From Aphis gossypii (lineage: Eukaryota; Arthropoda; Insecta; Hemiptera; Aphididae): 64,000 bases of DNA. The DNA is taken from the NCBI RefSeq assembly GCF_020184175.1, contig NC_065531.1, forward strand, positions 63,442,806 to 63,506,805, read 5' to 3'. Position numbers and translations under genes: made by a program. Below are positions 58,390 through 64,000 of this stretch, piece after piece (within the stretch, counting starts at the first letter, position 1; each line of letters starts with the position of its first letter). The notes below the pieces were generated by a model. It was given only the letters and a program-made list of their open reading frames with translations. It did not search any database and was not told the origin of the DNA.

Positions 58390-59815
58390 AAAAAAAAGTC
58401 GGCAAGTGGGTACCGCTCTGCTGTACATTAGGGGGTGGGGTGGACCTCGGACTAGGGTAGATTAAATTTGAATGCAATGATAGGTATCATTGTATACGAA
58501 AAACGATTCTGAACGGAGATGATTTGTCAGTCTAGAATATATTATAATTAAATATTGCCATATATTCTATTTTGAAACAAATATTCCGATTTCATAAAAA
58601 TTTAAAACTTTTCTTAATACCTAGCTTTTTGAAGCAAAACGTATGGAAAACTTAGTGTTGAATTTTTTAACGTTAGATATAAATACAAACAATTTTATGA
58701 ATTTTGAACTACAAAATAATTTGCAAATATTCATGATTTTGACGAATTTTTGTCAAAATTTGCCCTTCAAATGGTAATAAAAAAAAATTGTGCCTATGTA
58801 TTCTTATAATGTTTTAATCACTATAAGAATAACTTATGAGGAACTTTGTATTAAATTTTCAAGTATTTTGATTTGGCCAAAAAAATTTTATCGACACTTC
58901 AAAAATATTTTTTCAGAAAAATTGAAAATTTTAGTTGTCTATAAATAGCTCAAAAAAAGTCAAAATATTTTGAAATTTATATCACGTAAAGAAAACGCGA
59001 ATCTTAATAACTGGTAAAATTTTCAAGTATCTACGACTTATACTTTTTGAATAATAACAAATATTTAAAATCGTTTGAGGATAAATCGTTATCGTTACGC
59101 AATTTCATAAAAATTTAAAATTCAAACGCACATAAAATTTTTCCTATAATGATGTTATGAGTTTTCTCTATAGCTACTTGAAGAAAAACTTAGTGTTATA
59201 ATTTTAATCCTTAGTTATGAACACAAACAATTTTATGATTTTTCAACTTCAAAATTACTTGCAAATTTTCGCGTTTTCGACAGATTTCGTAAAAATTTGA
59301 ACTATAAACGCTTATAAAAAAAAATTGTGACTAACGATTTTTAAATTTTTTTAGCTACAATAAGAACAACTTATAAGGAACCTTGTATTAAATTTTCAAG
59401 TTTTTTTGGTCATCCAAAATTTTTTTACCGACACATCAAAAAAAAATTCGCATAAAAATCAAAAATTTTAATGGTCTATAAATAACTTGAAAAAAGTCAA
59501 AATTTTTTGAAAATTTAACTGTATATAGATAATACTAACATAATATTAGGCAAAAATTTCAAGTATTTACAGTGATTAGTTTTTGAATTACAACCATATA
59601 AAAAAATCGATTCGGTCGAAAACTGGATTTGCGTAAAAATTCCCGTTTTTCCGTCAATTTTTTTTTTGTTATTCTCGATTTTTTTGAAAACTGTTGGAAA
59701 ATGTTAACTTTTTACCTCTATAATGCACCAAGGATATTCACTTTTACATCGGAAACCACCCCCATAGTTTGAAATTGGAGCATTATTTCGACTAGTTATG
59801 TAGTACAGACACAAA
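58390..59815 (-). repeat. Dispersed repeat family, full copy in reverse
   Basis: Begins with the reversed tail GTACCGCTCTGCTGTACA (58419) and AAAACGATTCTGAACGGAGA (58499), and ends near TTTGAAATTGGAGCATTATT and ATGTAGTACAGACAC. It is opposite in orientation to 14061-15460. It contains several internally related blocks (AACTTATGAGGAACTTTGTA / AACTTATAAGGAACCTTGTA; AGTCAAAATATTTTGAAA / AGTCAAAATTTTTTGAAA), so the family itself contains an internal tandem duplication. Confidence 0.6.
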
Positions 59816-59826
59816 AAAAAAAATAA

Positions 59827-60852
59827 CCATGTGAGTGCCTTTGTACTCACGAATGATGTGTAAACATCTTAGCTGTAGTACGACTTTGATTGGGTAATAT
59901 AATGTCATGGTTTAAGTGGGAATTTGTATAATAAGGTAACAATAATCATACAAGATCGCGTTCTCTTTAAAATTTATATTTCTTCAATATCTCTTATACA
60001 TGTAATTATTGGTTTATGGTAGCTGAAATAAGATACATAAATTTCTGGTTTTCTAACATTTAAAAATCGCGAGAATACACCGTCTAGTGTAGTTTTGTAG
60101 TTGACGACGAACATATTTCAATTCCAAATTTTGATTGTCGTGTTCAATTCAAACGTGAAGGCGAACGAGCTGGTGGTGTCGCAATTTATCAGAAGCAAAA
60201 TACTTCTCATATAACGACACCAAACATGGACATTGAATATCGTCAAACAACAGGTGTAACAGTGACTTCAAGACCGATTGGAGACTTGTGTGTAGCCGAA
60301 TGTATATTACCGAACGGGCAGAAAGTTCTTTCTGTCGTCGTCTATATATCGCCCAACCAACATATAAACGATATCGTAAAATACTTACACTTAGTTCTAC
60401 TTCCATACACTCCGGGAGGAGCTGCAGAACTTGGAGAAGATTATGACAAAATGCCAATGATACTGGGAGGCGACTTCAACATTAACTTTTCATCAGATGA
60501 GGCACAAACGCTGATTTCGTTTTTAGAAAATAAATTAAATTTAAAGATGAATACCGCTCGAAATATTCCGAGTACCAACTACAAAACTACACTAGACGGT
60601 GTATTCTCGTGATTTTTAAATGTTAGAAAACCAGAAATTTATGTATCTTATTTCAGCTACCATAAACCAATAATTACATGTATAAGAGATATCGAAGAAA
60701 TATAAATTTTAAAAAGAGCGCGATCTTGTATGATTATTGTTACCTTATTATACAAATTCCCACTCAAACCATGACATTATATTACCCAATCAAAGTCGTA
60801 CTACAGCTAAGATGTTTACACATCATTCGTAAGTACAAAGGCACTCACATGG
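59827..60852. mobile_element. Inverted duplication (277-bp arms) around an EEP gene fragment
   Basis: Arm 59827-60103 and arm 60576-60852 are inverted copies of equal length, with few differences, around a 472-bp core. The outer limit of each arm is CCATGTGAGTGCC, followed outward by an A/T run. The right arm includes the 3' end of the EEP reading frame plus sequence downstream of it, so the left arm is an inverted copy of the gene's tail. Confidence 0.85.
60088..60705 (+). pseudogene. Endonuclease/exonuclease/phosphatase (EEP) fragment
   Basis: The frame is open from 60088 to TAA at 60703, broken by one TGA at 60610-60612. Readable blocks are ISIPNFDCRVQFKREGERAG, GGVAIYQKQN, VVVYISPNQHINDI, PMILGGDFNINFSSDEAQTL and, after the stop, YVSYFSYHKPIITC. 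GGDFN and SYHKP are the D-x-N and (D/Y)HxP motifs of the EEP nuclease fold. The N-terminal third (with the catalytic E) is missing. Such domains occur in non-LTR retrotransposons and Helentron-type elements; I cannot decide which this came from. The inverted copy in the left arm has CGA (Arg) where this frame has TGA, so the stop arose by a C-to-T change at a CpG after the duplication. Confidence 0.65.
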
Positions 60853-61989
60853 TTTTTTTTTTTCGATTTTATATAAGGGTTTCGGTTTTGATTAGGGTCT
60901 TTTAAAAATGTAAAATAAAAATTACGGTTATTTTCGGTTCTTTAATTTATACAAGGTTTTAGGTTCTGTAACCGGTTTTTTTCGGTCCGGTCTCAGTCCC
61001 TGTGTATTATACAGCTGCAATTTTATGGATAAAAGAAATAATAACATTTTGATTTTTTTAGCATTAACGTTGTTTTAAAAATTGAAATTATTAATTAAAT
61101 TAAATTTAAAGTAATTATCTTTTCAATTGATGAACCACAGTAAAGTTTGAGTTACTCAATACCTCGTAATATAGTAATATCTCGTCCAGACACGACGACG
61201 ACGCACAAAACGAATAGTGTATTATAATATTATTATACGATACAAACACGGTTTCGCGCGTATACGTAAACGAGAATAATAAATGATAATAATGAACCGC
61301 CGTCGCGTATGTTGGGTAGCCTGCGCGAAGACCGTGCGCAATAGCCTCACACACACACACACACTCAAGCAGTCACATCTACATGACTTACGCCTGACGC
61401 TCGATTCCCCAAGAAGGTCGTACTACAAACCGATAGCATAGATGTTTACACATCAAAAAAACATACATCATTGTAAAATCAATACATTCTTCACTCCGTT
61501 CAGAATCTAAAATTCGAGTTTTTGATCACAAATATTGTGAAATGTGTAATTATTCAGCATACGCAAAAGTTAACCAGAAAAAATATGCGAATGCATGAAA
61601 GTCTTTGCTCTAGTTATTATTATTTAAACATAATACTTTTATTAAAATAATATAAATGTTTACAATGACTTACCGACGATCAAATGTTGCTGGTTTTGAT
61701 TGTATATAACAATATACCTATACACCTAATATATAAGTGTAATTCCTGGAGCTTTGTGTTTAGTCGACGAGACTATTGTACCATGTACAACGTCGATGGG
61801 TGACTATTGACTAATAGCACAGAATAGAACAATAGCCAATAGGTCAGTCGTCAGTATCTCAAAAACATGGACATTGTGTTTTTGGTATTCATTGTGGTGG
61901 TACACCGTCACATATTTCACCCCGCCTTAGCGCTGGCGCCTGGTACTATTAGACGTTGATCACGCTGCCTCACGGATTTTGTCCGAATT
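60853..61989. other. Non-coding, with an (AC)n microsatellite and repeat remnant
   Basis: An (AC)n tract lies at about 61350-61366. At about 61420-61510 there is a remnant of the dispersed repeat start (TTGTAAAATCAATACATTC, TTCACTCCGTTCAGAATC), next to GTCGTACTACAAACCGATAG which also resembles the inverted-duplication arms. No gene was seen. Confidence 0.4.
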
Positions 61990-62222
61990 ACGGTTGTCGA
62001 TAAACTAAACATTTACAGTCCAGCTCACGAAAAGTGAACGTTGATATCAGCGATCCCCGTGGCCGTTTTCAACAAGTGATTATTAAACCCGTTCGTGTTA
62101 AACGAATCATGGATCATGAGACGGCCAGCGATAGGTACATAGTACAAAACGGAGAAACCCTGGATTCAACAACATTTGGACACCACCCATCGGGCACGCA
62201 TAATTTCCCAGAAAATAAATGA
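61990..62222 (+). other. GC-richer segment with a 62-codon open frame, unrecognised
   Basis: A frame beginning near 62034 reads NVDISDPRGRFQQVIIKPVR and continues to a TGA at 62220. It has coding-like codon use, unlike its surroundings, but no recognisable domain, and it runs into the CCAGAAAAT repeat region. It could be a first exon or a transposon scrap. Confidence 0.2.
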
Positions 62223-62600
62223 ACAGAACGTTAGTAATCCAGAAATTAAATTTAACAGAAAAATAACATGACAGAAAATAAAAATTATAGAAAGTAAAAT
62301 TACAGAAAAATAAATAACTGAAAATTAATGTTCCAGAATTGATTTCATATTGAAAATAAAATGAACATAAAATATGTCCCAGAAATATAATCCCAGAAAG
62401 TTGAAAACCTGAAACTACAATCACAGAACATAGTTTTACAGAAATTGATAACGTAGACCATAATTTTCCAGAAAATTAAATTCCATACAGTTTAAAGCCT
62501 GAAATTATAATCACAGAACGTAGTTTTATAGAAAGTGATACCGTAGACCCTAATTTTCCAAATTCCAGATAGATAATTAAATCCCAAAAAGTTTCAATTC
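62205..62600. repeat. Degenerate CCAGAAANTNAAAT repeat with a 90-bp duplication
   Basis: The word CAGAA recurs roughly every 12-25 bases through the stretch. Superimposed is a 90-bp tandem duplication (TCACAGAAC at 62421 and 62511; GATAACGTAGACC and GATACCGTAGACC). Confidence 0.6.
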
Positions 62601-62637
62601 TGGAATTAAATTACACAATAATTAATTAATTATTATT

Positions 62638-63246
62638 AGGGCTAGGATTTATATGCAATAAAAAATTGTAAAATATGCATTTTATTTACAAAAATATGCA
62701 AAAACAAATTTTTATTATTTCTAGAGTATTATTATTTATCATAATTCAAAATTTTATTATTATTACATTAAAATATTGAATATTAGTTTATATTATATCA
62801 TTTTACATGCTACTATAATATGTTGTTTCAATAATTTTCAAATACAAACATCCAGCGATTTGAACGTAAAATAGATTTATACTGACTAAAACTCCTTTCC
62901 ACATCACACGAGGTTATTGGTGCATATTTTAAATAATGCGATTTATCCTGGAGTTAATCAATATCGATTTCTTAGATAGATAATATTTATACTTTATATT
63001 TACAATAATTCGATGGATAAACCAAAAATTATCGGTTTTATGAAAAAAACACCATTTAAAATTAACAATAAATTATAAAAATTTGAAAATTTAAGTTAAA
63101 AAAAGTCAAAATTCCAAAAATCTATAAATATGCAAAAATAAATTGGTTCTATTTAAACGAGAATAAGCCAAATCGTGGATAAATCTGACAACCATTAAAT
63201 TTGGACTTAAGGAAAAAAACATGCAATGCATATAAATCCTAGCCCT
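62638..63246. mobile_element. 609-bp MITE with AGGGCTAGGATTTATATGC ends
   Basis: The left end AGGGCTAGGATTTATATGC and the right end GCATATAAATCCTAGCCCT are perfect inverted repeats of 19 bp. They are flanked by AATTATTATT on both sides (62628-62637 and 63247-63256). The true duplication may be 8-10 bp, since the AT-rich flank makes the boundary ambiguous. There is no ORF. The size of the duplication fits hAT best. Confidence 0.8.
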
Positions 63247-63256
63247 AATTATTATT

Positions 63257-64000
63257 ATAATTATTATAATATGTATAATATTATTAATATGCCATATTAT
63301 ATTTATTATAATATAATCACCAACAATTCAAGAATAACTACCTAAATGTATTACAGCTGTGTGCAGTGTGACTGTGTTGTTTATAACTTTTATTATTTAG
63401 TTTGTGGCCCGATCACAAAAAAGAGCTGTATGATCTAATAATAATAGTTTACAAGTTATGAACGATTGATTTTTTTACGTTAAATACAAAAACCCGACGT
63501 TTATTATATAAAATGAAAAAGTATTTCAAAAGTATTTATATACATGCTAATTATTTATATTAATTGTTCTTAAATACTTTCTGAATAGATTTATTTGTAT
63601 TTGTACTTAAATACAATTTTGAAATCAAGGAAAAAATTAATAGAAGTTGAATAAAATGTATTTTAATTATTTAATTTACTATTTTTAGTTTTTAATTTTA
63701 ATTCACAATTAATTAAATGAATATTTAACAAATAATGTGTTTAAAAAAAAATTCTTGCATGTGTATGGAACAACTAACAAGTAGGTAGCTAATTAAGAAA
63801 TTATTAATTATTACATGAGTCCTGTGTGCATCTGGACGCGTGGTGGCGTCAGGACTCTGGAGCAAGCCGACCAGTAATTACCGACACCCCGCCCAACCCT
63901 TTGGAGAAACTGGACTTGTCTTTTATATTAATAATAATAAATAAATAATTTTAATTTGTCTAAACTTCTTGTTAAGTATTAACTACTGTTTAATTTTACA
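63257..64000. other. Non-coding end of window
   Basis: Mostly AT-rich. A GC-rich patch at about 63825-63905 (GGACGCGTGGTGGCGTCAGG; ACCGACACCCCGCCCAACCC) stands out but matches nothing I know. Confidence 0.35.

Overview
This window is AT-rich, sparsely coding insect DNA. Frequent short GTAGGTACCTAC-like words, a recognisable insect V-ATPase gene and abundant MITEs of aphid style point to an aphid (Hemiptera, Aphididae). That assignment is an inference from composition and style, not from a database match. There are no bacterial-type operons, no CRISPR arrays, and I saw no convincing tRNA or rRNA.

Only two host-type genes can be supported. One is a complete V-ATPase subunit e gene on the + strand (coding exons 27056-29502, plus a likely 5'UTR exon just upstream). 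The other is a five-exon, apparently incomplete RPA1-like (replication protein A large subunit) gene on the - strand (57249-53500). Everything else that is recognisable comes from mobile elements.

Layout: 1-17.8 kb is non-coding with dispersed repeats and two inverted-repeat elements (9080-10981 and 16432-17060). 17827-22045 is a complete hAT element with an 8-bp target duplication; its 833-codon transposase frame has one in-frame stop. 22-26 kb is featureless. 26.2-29.7 kb holds the V-ATPase e gene with small hAT-type MITEs in and beside it. 30-32.3 kb holds transposon wreckage and a duplicated small ORF. 32.7-36.7 kb is a tandem array in which two units carry the same 990-bp solo-LTR-like insertion and a third unit keeps the empty site. 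36909-53323 is a nested composite: an old hAT-like MITE split by a 15.3-kb Mutator-like (MULE) element (37373-52710). 53.3-57.3 kb is the RPA1-like gene with a Helitron in an intron. 57.9-63.3 kb holds a FLYWCH fragment, a reverse-oriented dispersed repeat, an inverted duplication around an endonuclease/exonuclease/phosphatase (EEP) gene fragment, and a 609-bp MITE.

The most interesting object is the 15.3-kb MULE. It has a perfect 9-bp target duplication and long inverted arms built of 175-bp tandem units. It encodes a DDE transposase with a SWIM finger, followed by a second ORF with an intact Ulp1-type SUMO-protease domain, a second Ulp1-like domain that has lost its catalytic residues, and a C-terminal PHD-like finger. 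The two ORFs probably once formed one polyprotein; they are now separated by a one-base frame change at an A9 run, and the first ORF carries a nonsense codon.
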